A stretch of 6,919 nucleotides of DNA from assembly GCA_964517075.1 (NCBI GenBank), contig CAZFAT010000155.1, forward strand, positions 1 through 6,919, given 5' to 3'. The first letter of the stretch is position 1. Each line of letters opens with the position of its first letter. The stretch is from CAZFAT01 sp964517075. GTDB taxonomy: Bacteria; Acidobacteriota; Vicinamibacteria; Vicinamibacterales; SCN-69-37. Shown here one piece after another: positions 1 through 6,336 of the stretch. Both the position numbers and the translations under genes were made by a program. The notes beneath the pieces are model-generated. The model did no database searches. It saw only the letters and a program-made list of their open reading frames with translations, and had not been told where the DNA came from.

Positions 1-42
1 CCCGGCCTCGTGCAGCACATCATCCTCGTCACTACACAATGA
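1..42 (+). CDS. C-terminal end of an upstream gene (partial)
   Basis: Frame 1 is open from the window edge and reads PGLVQHIILVTTQ before a TGA at 40-42. That stop overlaps the ATG of the next gene in an ATGA arrangement, the same kind of junction used twice more in this window (1385-1388 and 5033-5036). The overlap, and the lack of any purine-rich ribosome-binding site before the ATG at 39, suggest that a real gene ends here and that its translation feeds the next gene. Thirteen residues are too few to identify a family. The other forward frames are also open over this short stretch, so the call rests on the overlap pattern alone. Confidence 0.42.
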   Translation, partial: PGLVQHIILVTTQ

Positions 43-1388
43 GCGAGGCCAGCGCGCACGGCGGCCACGCACGTGCCGCGCGGCCTGGCCGGTCGCGCAT
101 CGTGCTCTGGCTGTGCCTGGCGTTCGCGGCGCGGCTCGCCTTCGGCCTCACGTCGGAGCTCTGGGGCGACGACGAGGTGCAGGTGTACCTGATCGGACTG
201 GAGTACTTCACCACCGGCGTGTGGCCGCTCTATGGTCCGGACGTGGTGTATACGCAAACGCAGATTCCCGGAGGGCTGCAGGGCCTGCTCATCGGGTGGC
301 CGCTCCGGGTCGTGCCGCAGCCCGAAGCACCTTACGTTCTCCTGAACCTGCTGTCCTTCGCCGCGCTCCTTGCGCTGGGTTGGTACATCGACCGCCGGGT
401 GCCATCGCTGCCGCGATGGTTTCTCTGGCCGTGGGTGTTCTTCACGCCGTGGACGCTGAACCTCTCGACGCACATCCTCAATTCCTCGTACGTCCTGCCG
501 GGCGCGGTCGTGTTCTGCCTTGGCCTGTTCGAAGTGGTCCCCGCGCTGCGGCGCGGGTTGCTGCCGCGATCGCTCGCGTTCTTTTCCCTCGGATTCGGGA
601 TCCTCTGGGTGTACCAGCTCCACCTGTCCGCCTTGCTGCTCGGGCCCGTTGCGTTGGCCGCGGTCGTCCTCGCCGCGCGCGCCGAGGGGGCTGCCACGGC
701 CCGAGGGCTGATCTGGACGACGGCCGGCGCGCTCGCGGCCGGGGCGTCGCTCGGGCCGACGATCGTGCACGACGGACTGGCCGGTCTTACGCGGACGGCC
801 GGGTCCAACGTCGTCTTCGAGCCGGGCAACCTGCTGCGCGGGCCGCAGATCGTGGCCCAGTTCTTCGCGTTGCCGGCCTTCGAGGTGACACGGTTCATCG
901 GCGCGAGTACGGACGCGCGGTTGGCCTTCCTGACGCGGTTCTGGTGGGCGGCACCATTCGTGCTCTGTACCGCGTTGATTGGCGTGATCCAGAGCGTCAC
1001 ACTCGTGGTCGCGCTCTTTCAGCGCCGGACCGGCGCGACGGACTGGCCGGCCGTGCGGGTGCTCACGGCCTCGCTGCTCGGGCTCCTGATCGTGAGTTTC
1101 GTCTGGTCGGTCCGGCCGCCGGCTTCGCATGCCTTCTACCTGCTGTTGCCGCCGCTCATGATCTACGCCGCCTCCGTGTGGGCGCCCTGGTTCGAGCGGC
1201 GTGACGTCCGGGCGCTGGCGGCGGCCCTGCTCGTGTGCGGCGCGGTGTCGCACGCGGCCATCGCCTGGAGGAACTTCACCTTCCAGTCCCTCTACCAGGA
1301 TCGCGCGACGGTCGTCCGCGCGATCGTGGAGAAGAATCACCGCCTCGTCGGCATCCGCCGGCCCGAGATGTGGAGGCGCCAGCCGTGA
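39..1388 (+). CDS. Polytopic GT-C-type membrane glycosyltransferase (hypothetical)
   Basis: This 449-residue protein is mostly hydrophobic, with about ten or eleven likely membrane segments (for example near residues 21-38, 97-114, 150-168, 180-213, 223-243, 300-327, 342-385 and 390-410). A first membrane helix followed at once by an acidic loop, WGDDEVQVY (42-50), then a YTQTQIPGG stretch (71-79), is the layout of GT-C enzymes. In that family (PMT/ArnT/GT39 and relatives) an Asp/Glu in the first extracytoplasmic loop is catalytic, and the donor is usually a polyprenyl-phosphate sugar. By inference it moves a sugar onto a glycan, lipid or protein at the outer face of the inner membrane; donor and acceptor are unknown. 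ATG 39 is the first start in frame but has no Shine-Dalgarno, and the frame is open to the window edge. The stop overlaps the next gene's GTG. It could instead be an uncharacterised membrane protein of similar topology. Confidence 0.8.
   Translation: MSEASAHGGHARAARPGRSRIVLWLCLAFAARLAFGLTSELWGDDEVQVYLIGLEYFTTGVWPLYGPDVVYTQTQIPGGLQGLLIGWPLRVVPQPEAPYVLLNLLSFAALLALGWYIDRRVPSLPRWFLWPWVFFTPWTLNLSTHILNSSYVLPGAVVFCLGLFEVVPALRRGLLPRSLAFFSLGFGILWVYQLHLSALLLGPVALAAVVLAARAEGAATARGLIWTTAGALAAGASLGPTIVHDGLAGLTRTAGSNVVFEPGNLLRGPQIVAQFFALPAFEVTRFIGASTDARLAFLTRFWWAAPFVLCTALIGVIQSVTLVVALFQRRTGATDWPAVRVLTASLLGLLIVSFVWSVRPPASHAFYLLLPPLMIYAASVWAPWFERRDVRALAAALLVCGAVSHAAIAWRNFTFQSLYQDRATVVRAIVEKNHRLVGIRRPEMWRRQP
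1371..1376 (+). promoter_or_regulatory. Ribosome binding site of the MFS gene
   Basis: TGGAGG lies inside the last codons of the GT-C gene, 8 nt before the GTG at 1385. It matches the anti-Shine-Dalgarno consensus well and fixes the MFS start at that GTG. The upstream extension of the same frame, rich in Arg and Pro, is only the off-frame reading of the preceding gene. Confidence 0.7.
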
Positions 1389-2620
1389 CCTCATCCTCGT
1401 CCGCTACCCGCCGCGCCTGGCTCATCGTCGCGCTCCTCGTCCCCGTCGCGCTGCTGAATTACCTGGATCGGCAGATGCTGGCCTCGATGAAGTTCTCGGT
1501 GATGCAGGACATCCCCGACATCGGGCTCGAAGCGAAGTGGGGGACCATCCTGGCGCTGTTCAAGTGGGTGTATGCGCTGCTCAGTCCGGTCGGCGGATAC
1601 GTCGCCGACCGGTACAGCCGGCGCCACGTCATCGCCGGCAGCCTGCTGGTCTGGTCGACGGTCACGTGGCTGACAGGGCAGGTCACCACCTACGAGGGGC
1701 TGCTGGCGACCCGCGCGTTCATGGGCATCAGCGAGGCGTTCTATATCCCCGCCGCGCTCGCGCTCATTACGGATGTCCATTCGGGGAGCACGCGGTCCCG
1801 CGCGGTCGGGTTCCACCAGATGGGGATCTACGTTGGCGTGATCGTAGGTGGATTCGGCGGGTATGCGGCCGACCATCCCGGGCTCGGATGGCGATGGGCG
1901 TTCGAGTTGTGCGGCCTGGTGGGGATCGTCTATGCCGTGCCGCTCTTCCTGCTGCTGCGCACGCCGCGGACGGGGCTCGCCGCGGTCCGCGCCGCGTCGC
2001 CAGCCGGCGCCGCGCGCGAACTGCTGAGCAACGGGTCGTTCATTCTGCTCGTCCTCTATTTCACGCTCCCCGCCCTGGCAGGCTGGGTGGTGCGCGATTG
2101 GATGCCGGCCATCCTGAAGGCCGAGTTCAACATCGGCCAGGGCCTCGCGGGCGTCTCGGCCACGCTGTACTGGCAAGTGGCCGCGATCCTGGGGGCGATC
2201 GCCGGCGGCTGGCTGGCCGATCGCTGGATGCGCCGCACCATGCGCGGCCGCATCTACGTCAGCGCGATCGGCATGTCGCTCATCGTGCCCGCGATGTTCG
2301 GCGTGGGCTACGCGCCCGAAACCGGCAGCCTCGCCGTCGCCGTGGCGTTTCTGATCCTGTTCGGGCTCGGGTGGGGATTCTTCGACTCGAACAACATGCC
2401 CATCCTCTGTCAGATTGCGCGGCCGCATTTGCGCGCGACCGGCTACGGCATCATGAACCTCGTCAGCATCAGTTGCGGCGGCCTCGCCGACTGGGGCTTC
2501 GGCGTGATGCGCGACCGGCAAGTGCCGCTCCTCGGCATCTTCGGCGTGTTCGCCACGGCCGCGATCCTTTCGATTGGGCTCGTGCTGCTCATTCGGCCGC
2601 GGGATACGGAGCACCCGTGA
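1385..2620 (+). CDS. MFS transporter, ACS/spinster-like
   Basis: This is a 411-residue major facilitator with about twelve membrane segments. Typical MFS marks are visible: NYLDRQ near the end of helix 1 (25-30), motif A GGYVADRYSRR in the loop between helices 2 and 3 (70-80), R-x-x-M-G-x-x-E-A at 110-118, and the half-repeat of motif A, GGWLADRWMRR (274-284), in the second half. NYLDR plus R-x-x-x-G-x-x-E is common in the anion:cation symporter (ACS) and spinster-like groups, which carry organic or sugar acids or, in some spinsters, lipids. The late segment FFDSNNMPILCQ (332-343), followed by RATGYGIMN (350-358), is a further conserved-looking block. The substrate cannot be read from sequence. 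The GTG start is supported by a well-placed GGAGG and a GTGA overlap with the GT-C gene, so the two are probably co-expressed. Length is normal for the family and no frameshift is seen. Confidence 0.92.
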   Translation: MTSSSSATRRAWLIVALLVPVALLNYLDRQMLASMKFSVMQDIPDIGLEAKWGTILALFKWVYALLSPVGGYVADRYSRRHVIAGSLLVWSTVTWLTGQVTTYEGLLATRAFMGISEAFYIPAALALITDVHSGSTRSRAVGFHQMGIYVGVIVGGFGGYAADHPGLGWRWAFELCGLVGIVYAVPLFLLLRTPRTGLAAVRAASPAGAARELLSNGSFILLVLYFTLPALAGWVVRDWMPAILKAEFNIGQGLAGVSATLYWQVAAILGAIAGGWLADRWMRRTMRGRIYVSAIGMSLIVPAMFGVGYAPETGSLAVAVAFLILFGLGWGFFDSNNMPILCQIARPHLRATGYGIMNLVSISCGGLADWGFGVMRDRQVPLLGIFGVFATAAILSIGLVLLIRPRDTEHP

Positions 2621-2622
2621 CC

Positions 2623-2650
2623 GTCCTCCGGCTGCACGGCCACGGCGGAC
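2623..2650. terminator. Imperfect hairpin between convergent genes (possible terminator)
   Basis: The 33-bp gap between the two converging stop codons contains an inverted repeat, GTCCTCCG (2623-2630) against CGGCGGAC (2643-2650). It gives an 8-bp stem with one mismatch and a 12-nt loop. It is placed where a shared bidirectional terminator would sit, but no T-run follows on either strand, so it does not meet the intrinsic-terminator pattern. Termination may be Rho-dependent or by transcript collision. Confidence 0.25.
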
Positions 2651-2653
2651 TGC

Positions 2654-3838
2654 TCAGATCCGCGGGAGCAGCTGGTCCGTGACCAGACGCAGCAGCATCA
2701 GCGCGCACCAGAGGACGACGGGCAGGCCCGGCACGGCGGCATCGAGTCGCGCCAGCCGCGCGCGCAGCCACGGCCACTCGCGAAGCGCGACGACTGCGCC
2801 CGCGGTCGCGACGGCGTACGTGGCCGAGAACGCGTAGCGCTCCGCAAAGCGACTCGACGGGCTAAGCAGGAGGATGGCTGCCGCCGCGAAGCCCAGCGCG
2901 AACATCAATCCGCGGCGCTCCGCAGGCAGGAGCGCCTGCCAGCGCGCCGCCAGGCCCTGGCGCCGGTGCCGCAACGCGGCGACGAGCGCGAAGCTCCATG
3001 GCGCCGGATGCCAGGCAATCAGGCTGCCGTAGAACAGCAGATGGTTCACCCACAATCCTGCGCCATCGAACGGCGTGGTGATGTCGAGCGGCGCCATCTG
3101 CCGCTCCCAGTACGCCATCCAGAACGTCTGGCCGGTGACCCGGTGATAGATCGCGTCATATGTCATCACGGTCACGGCCATTAGGACCGCGCTCGAGAGC
3201 GCGGCGAGGATCACCCGGTTCGAGCGGCCGCGTTCTCCGACGGGATTCGTCACGGCCCACAGGAGCGCGGCCAGGACCACGAGAACCACGAAGACGCCTT
3301 TGATCAGGAGCGCCGCCGTCAGCGCCAGCGGCAGGACGGGCAGCCAGCGCCACGATCGGCGCACGCCGTCAATGCCGATGAGGGCCACCAGCAGGCACAG
3401 CAGCATCGGGTACTCCTGGTTGGCGCGAATCCGGAAGACGAAGGCGACGGGCATGAGCTGCAGGAGCACGAGCGTCCAGCGGCCCTCACGGGGCGACGCG
3501 ATGCGCGCCACGAGCCAGCTGATGAGCAGGAGCGACGCCAGGCCGTAGGCGATGCCCATCACATACGCGGCCTGGCGGGCGGGAACGCCGAGCGCGCCGA
3601 GCGCCGCGGGGGGCACCAGCACGCCGGCCGGGTGCTCACGGAACAGGCCGGCGCCGTCCCACAGGCCCCACCAGGACGGCACGATCCATTCCGACGGCGG
3701 CAGTTCGGCGAGCCGTTCGGAGAGCGCGGCGTAGAGCGCCGAGTCCGGGTCCTCGCTCGTGAAGCCGATGCGCACGACGAGCGCGGCCACCAACAGGAAG
3801 GCCGCGATCCACGCGCCCGCTTCCCGCCGCGATATCAC
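2654..3838 (-). CDS. ArnT/PMT-like (GT39-type) membrane glycosyltransferase
   Basis: This 394-residue polytopic protein has a first membrane helix (about 9-26) followed by the acidic loop SEDPDSALYAALSERL (28-43). That is the usual position of the catalytic Asp/Glu and following Tyr in ArnT/PMT-type GT-C enzymes. REHP (67-70) and RANQEYPM (138-145) also resemble conserved spots of the family. About eight to ten more hydrophobic helices follow, and the C-terminus (372-394) is hydrophobic. The family transfers a sugar from a polyprenyl-phosphate carrier to lipid A, glycan or protein on the periplasmic side; the substrate here is inferred only as an envelope glycan, because the ligase-family gene lies 31 bp upstream. 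GTG 3838 is chosen because it directly precedes the first helix. The frame runs on upstream to a TTG at 3913, but that stretch is Arg/Ala-rich, overlaps the ligase gene and looks like an artefact. Neither start has a strong Shine-Dalgarno. Confidence 0.83.
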   Translation of the reverse strand: MISRREAGAWIAAFLLVAALVVRIGFTSEDPDSALYAALSERLAELPPSEWIVPSWWGLWDGAGLFREHPAGVLVPPAALGALGVPARQAAYVMGIAYGLASLLLISWLVARIASPREGRWTLVLLQLMPVAFVFRIRANQEYPMLLCLLVALIGIDGVRRSWRWLPVLPLALTAALLIKGVFVVLVVLAALLWAVTNPVGERGRSNRVILAALSSAVLMAVTVMTYDAIYHRVTGQTFWMAYWERQMAPLDITTPFDGAGLWVNHLLFYGSLIAWHPAPWSFALVAALRHRRQGLAARWQALLPAERRGLMFALGFAAAAILLLSPSSRFAERYAFSATYAVATAGAVVALREWPWLRARLARLDAAVPGLPVVLWCALMLLRLVTDQLLPRI

Positions 3839-3869
3839 CGCCCGTACCCGGCGTGCGCGCGCGGGTCGA

Positions 3870-5036
3870 TCACGCGCCGCCCGAACGCTCGCTGCCGCCC
3901 CGCGCGGCCGCAAAAGGCAGGGTCATCAACCCCAGCAGCAGCATGAGGAACTCGGAGTCGCCGAAGTTGTACTCGAACATTCCCGCGGCCAGCATGGCGA
4001 CGACGGCGGCGAGGCCGGCGGCGGCCACGGCCTTCATCGGTCCCTGCCGCACCTGGCGCCACAAATCGCGCAAGGCGGCCGCCACGAACCACAGCCAGAC
4101 GGCGAGGGCCGGCAGGCCGCGCTCGGCGGCGATCTGAATGGGCACGTTGTGCAGGTGGGGATTCGTGGGGTTGACGTACACCGCTGGCCGATAGTCTGCG
4201 TACACCTCCTTCACCATGTCAGGCCCCACGCCGGCCAGCGGGTGGTCGGCGACGATGCGGCGGCCGATCGTCCACATCGCCACGCGATCGCGGTTGCTGG
4301 GATGGCTGGCATCGAACGTCGACAGAGCGCGAGTGCGGAGGGAGTCGGGTGCGGCCACGAAAAACAGCGCGGCCGCCAGCGGCAGCACCAGCAGGAGACG
4401 GCGGTCTCGAATCGCGAGCAGCGTGCCGATCCCGGCAAACGCGCCAATCCAGGCATTGCGTGTGAAGGTCACGGCCAGCGCCACGGCGAGCGCGGGGATC
4501 GCAATGGCGGGCCAGATTCGCTGGTCTCTGAAGAACAGCAGCCGCGCGGTAGCGCTGCAGAGCACGAGCATGATGATGCCGGAGTAGGTCATGTAGAGCG
4601 TGAGCGACCCCTCCGGGCGATTCTCGGTGTGGTCGTAGCCGAGCATCGTGAATTGGATCACGCCAAGGAGCGCGCCGACCGCGCCGAACGCAATGACGAC
4701 GTTGAGCACGGTCCAGGCGCGGCTGCCGCGGCAGAGGTGTGCGACGGCGGGCACCATCAGGAACAGCACCAGCTGCTTGCAATCCGCAAGGCTCGTGGCG
4801 GGATCGTCCGACACCGCAGCGCTGACGACGGTCAGCAGCGCGTAGACCGCCAGTGGCCAGGCGAACGCCGGCACCGCGGGGCGGTGGCCGTCGCGCACCA
4901 GAACCACCAGCCACAGCAGGAGTGCCACGCCGAACAACACCTGCGCGGCCGGCAGGTTGAACTGGACGACACCGAGGCAGGCCGCCAGCACGCCAAACGC
5001 CACCCGGTCGAGCGACGTCGCCGAAGGGGCCGTCAC
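3870..5036 (-). CDS. O-antigen ligase / polymerase family (Wzy_C, WaaL-like) membrane protein
   Basis: This is a 388-residue polytopic protein of the O-antigen ligase family. Hydrophobic helices fill residues 11-228, then a large hydrophilic loop (about 229-305) is followed by more helices to about 378. Family marks are TRN (192-194) just after a helix, NRDRVAMW (248-255), HPLAGVGPDM (265-274), and HLHNVPIQIAAERG (294-307), the His-Asn/Gln/Glu/Gly block typical of the periplasmic loop. E. coli WaaL is known to need arginines and one histidine in such positions; R193, R251 and H294 or H296 are the likely equivalents (inference). WaaL enzymes join undecaprenyl-PP-linked O-polysaccharide to lipid A-core in the periplasm. 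The same domain also covers Wzy-like polymerases and protein O-oligosaccharyltransferases (PglL), so waaL is not certain, though the GT9 neighbour favours an LPS role. GTG 5036 is supported by a GTGA overlap with GT9 and a GGAGG 7 nt upstream. Confidence 0.9.
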   Translation of the reverse strand: MTAPSATSLDRVAFGVLAACLGVVQFNLPAAQVLFGVALLLWLVVLVRDGHRPAVPAFAWPLAVYALLTVVSAAVSDDPATSLADCKQLVLFLMVPAVAHLCRGSRAWTVLNVVIAFGAVGALLGVIQFTMLGYDHTENRPEGSLTLYMTYSGIIMLVLCSATARLLFFRDQRIWPAIAIPALAVALAVTFTRNAWIGAFAGIGTLLAIRDRRLLLVLPLAAALFFVAAPDSLRTRALSTFDASHPSNRDRVAMWTIGRRIVADHPLAGVGPDMVKEVYADYRPAVYVNPTNPHLHNVPIQIAAERGLPALAVWLWFVAAALRDLWRQVRQGPMKAVAAAGLAAVVAMLAAGMFEYNFGDSEFLMLLLGLMTLPFAAARGGSERSGGA

Positions 5037-6106
5037 GGTGCGGCCTCCAGCAGGCGGCGCGCGGCGTCGCGGACGGTGGCCGCCGATACGCTCGTGAGGC
5101 ATCGAAAATCGCCCGGGACGCAGACGCGCTGCTCGCAGGGGCGGCAGGGCAGGGCGCCCGCATCGACCGCGGCCGATGCAAGATGCCGCGGGCGCCAGGG
5201 TGCCGATCGTTCGGGCAGCGTCGGACCGTAGAGGCCGACGATGGGCACCGACGTCGTGGCGGCAATGTGCAGGGGTCCGCTGTCGCCGCCGACGAAGAGC
5301 GCCGCTTCGTCCATCAGCGCGCGCAGTTCGGCCAGCGTCAGCCCATCCGCGTCGACGATGCGTGCGCCGGCGTCGCCGGCGCGGCGGCGGGCATCCGCCA
5401 GCACGCGGAGCGCGGCCGCGTGATCGGAAGGACCGCTCGTCACCACCACCCATCGGCGCGGGTGCTCGGCGGCGAGGTCAGCGGCGAGGGCGGCAAACGC
5501 GGCCTCTGGCCATCGGCGAAACGGGTTGCCGGCGCTCACGTGTAGGACGATGGTCTGCCCCCCGGCCGTCAGGCCGAGCGTGCGCAATCGTTCGCGGACG
5601 CGCGCCACGGCGGCGGGGTCCACGGGCATCTCGACGCGATCCCGATCGGGATCGGGCAAGGCGGGAAAGGCGTCATCGACCGCGGGCAGCAGGTCCCACT
5701 GGTTTTCGACCGAATGGCGCGGCCGCAGGGTCCGCGGCCGGTGGATGACTCGGGTGTACATCCAGGATCGCCCGGCCACATCGTAGCCCACCCGCACGGG
5801 CGCGCGACTCGCCCACGTCAGCCACGCGCTGCGGGGGCCGCCGTGCAGGTCGATCGCCACATCGAAGCGCTCGGCGCGCAGGCGCCGTCCGAGGCGCAGG
5901 TCGTCGACCAGCCGGCGCCACCCGCGTCGGTGCGGGATCACGATGACCTCCGACAGATGCGGGCTGCCGGTCACGACGGGTGCGGCCGCGGGCTCCACGA
6001 CGTACACCAGGCGGGCCGAGGGGTAGCGCCGGCGGAGGGCGCGAATCACGGGCGTCGTGAAGATGACGTCGCCGATGAGGCGGAGTCGGACGAGCAGGAT
6101 GCTCAC
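5033..6106 (-). CDS. Glycosyltransferase family 9 (heptosyltransferase-like, ADP-heptose:LPS)
   Basis: This 357-residue soluble enzyme has the two-Rossmann GT-B layout of GT9 (WaaC/WaaF/WaaQ group). Visible marks are the N-terminal RLRLIGDVIFTTPVIRALR (7-25) with Gly12-Asp13, where the family has its D/R-x-x-GD element; FDVAIDLHG (81-89); HVSAGNPFRRWP (189-200), matching the nucleotide-site K/R-x-W segment; and FVGGDSGPLHIAA (271-283), the diagnostic G-D-S/T-G-P-x-H block. Four C-terminal cysteines (321, 324, 329, 336) follow the CxPC...C...C pattern found in many GT9 proteins. Members transfer L-glycero-D-manno-heptose from ADP-heptose to lipopolysaccharide core on the cytoplasmic face; which acceptor or step applies here cannot be told. 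The GTG start at 6106 lies 7 bp after the Trm112 stop and has no good Shine-Dalgarno, so reinitiation is likely. Its stop overlaps the ligase start. Length is typical. The hydrophilic PDPDRDR stretch at 151-157 coincides with a DNA palindrome. Confidence 0.93.
   Translation of the reverse strand: MSILLVRLRLIGDVIFTTPVIRALRRRYPSARLVYVVEPAAAPVVTGSPHLSEVIVIPHRRGWRRLVDDLRLGRRLRAERFDVAIDLHGGPRSAWLTWASRAPVRVGYDVAGRSWMYTRVIHRPRTLRPRHSVENQWDLLPAVDDAFPALPDPDRDRVEMPVDPAAVARVRERLRTLGLTAGGQTIVLHVSAGNPFRRWPEAAFAALAADLAAEHPRRWVVVTSGPSDHAAALRVLADARRRAGDAGARIVDADGLTLAELRALMDEAALFVGGDSGPLHIAATTSVPIVGLYGPTLPERSAPWRPRHLASAAVDAGALPCRPCEQRVCVPGDFRCLTSVSAATVRDAARRLLEAAP
5044..5048 (-). promoter_or_regulatory. Ribosome binding site of the ligase-family gene
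   Basis: Reading the minus strand, GGAGG lies within the last codons of the GT9 gene with a 7-nt spacer before the GTG at 5036. It sets the ligase start at that GTG and argues against the Arg/Gly-rich upstream extension of the same frame, which only reads GT9 out of phase. Confidence 0.7.
5637..5654. repeat. 18-bp perfect palindrome inside the GT9 gene
   Basis: CGATCCCGATCGGGATCG reads the same on both strands and holds three GATC tetramers. It lies within GT9 codons 151-157, where alternating GAT with CCC/CGG/CGC codons (PDPDRDR) creates the symmetry. It could be a codon-repeat coincidence, a protein-binding site or a restriction/methylation target; nothing in the sequence distinguishes these. 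Confidence 0.6.
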
Positions 6107-6113
6107 GCGGTCG

Positions 6114-6284
6114 TCAGTGTTCGATCGCCGCCTCGTCCACGAGCATGACCGGGATGTCGTCCTTGATGGGATAGACGCGGTGGCACGTGTCGCACTTTAG
6201 CCCCGCGCCGTTGTGCACGAGCCGCACGGGCGTTTTGCACTCGGGACAGACAAGGATTTCCAGCAGCGCGGGATCAACGGCCAT
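6114..6284 (-). CDS. Trm112/YcaR-family (UPF0434) small zinc-binding protein
   Basis: This 56-residue protein opens MAVDPALLEILVCPECKTPV and has two Cys pairs, C13-PE-C16 and C31-DT-C34, the zinc-ribbon pattern of the Trm112/UPF0434 (YcaR) family. The C-terminal YPIKDDIPVML block (38-48) is the family's other hallmark. Eukaryotic and archaeal Trm112 proteins are obligate activating partners of several SAM-dependent methyltransferases; the role of the short bacterial forms is poorly defined. In E. coli ycaR sits beside the LPS genes lpxK and kdsB, which fits the glycan operon that begins here. The ATG at 6284 is chosen because GAGG precedes it by 5 nt and because family members start just before the LLEILVCP motif. 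An earlier in-frame ATG at 6338 would add 18 residues, cross the divergent gene's start and lack family support. The next gene follows after 7 bp. Confidence 0.92.
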   Translation of the reverse strand: MAVDPALLEILVCPECKTPVRLVHNGAGLKCDTCHRVYPIKDDIPVMLVDEAAIEH

Positions 6285-6336
6285 ACGGGCCTCAACTATA
6301 GCCGGTCGCCCGTGGGATGTGCCACAATCGAAGCGC
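6285..6336. promoter_or_regulatory. Divergent intergenic region between the Trm112 operon and the TPR gene
   Basis: These 52 bp must hold the start signals for the leftward glycan operon and, unless it is read from elsewhere, the rightward TPR gene. On the minus strand GAGG (6293-6290) is the Trm112 ribosome-binding site and TATAGT (6300-6295) resembles a -10 box. However, it lies so near the ATG that a transcript from it would miss the ribosome site, and no -35 sits at proper spacing. On the plus strand CACAAT (6323-6328) is a weak -10-like match that would give a nearly leaderless TPR message. A 6-bp inverted repeat, ACGGGC (6285-6290) with GCCCGT (6308-6313), and a smaller GTGG/CCAC dyad (6312-6315, 6322-6325) are possible operator or leader structures. 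No promoter is assigned with confidence. Confidence 0.4.

Noticed and set aside
1391..2614. A 407-codon minus-strand open frame covering almost all of the MFS gene
   Set aside because: Its composition is low-complexity Arg/Glu/Asp/Ala/Gln, as expected from the antisense of hydrophobic codons with G/C third bases. The plus-strand frame has full MFS signatures.
1201..2682. A 493-codon plus-strand open frame overlapping the GT-C and MFS genes
   Set aside because: It is an out-of-phase, Arg/Ala-rich reading spanning two well-supported genes, with no family motif.
3846..3866. ACCCG/CGGGT inverted repeat in the gap between the ligase-family and ArnT-like genes, as a terminator
   Set aside because: It is only a 5-bp stem with an 11-nt loop, has no T-run, and lies within an apparent operon. 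Such repeats are common by chance in DNA this GC-rich.
3839..3913. Upstream extension of the ArnT-like gene to a TTG at 3913
   Set aside because: The extra 25 residues are Arg/Ala-rich, overlap the end of the ligase gene by 44 bp, and begin at a rare start codon. GTG 3838 sits directly before the first membrane helix.
3759..5231. A 490-codon plus-strand open frame opposite the ligase-family gene
   Set aside because: The product is rich in Arg, Gly, His, Gln and Glu with no hydrophobic core or recognisable motif. It is the antisense shadow of a GC-rich membrane protein gene whose family motifs are clear.
6295..6300. TATAGT on the minus strand as the -10 box of the glycan operon
   Set aside because: A start about 7 nt downstream would leave the GAGG ribosome site out of the message, and no -35-like hexamer lies 16-18 nt upstream (the nearest, TTGTGG, is 21 nt away).
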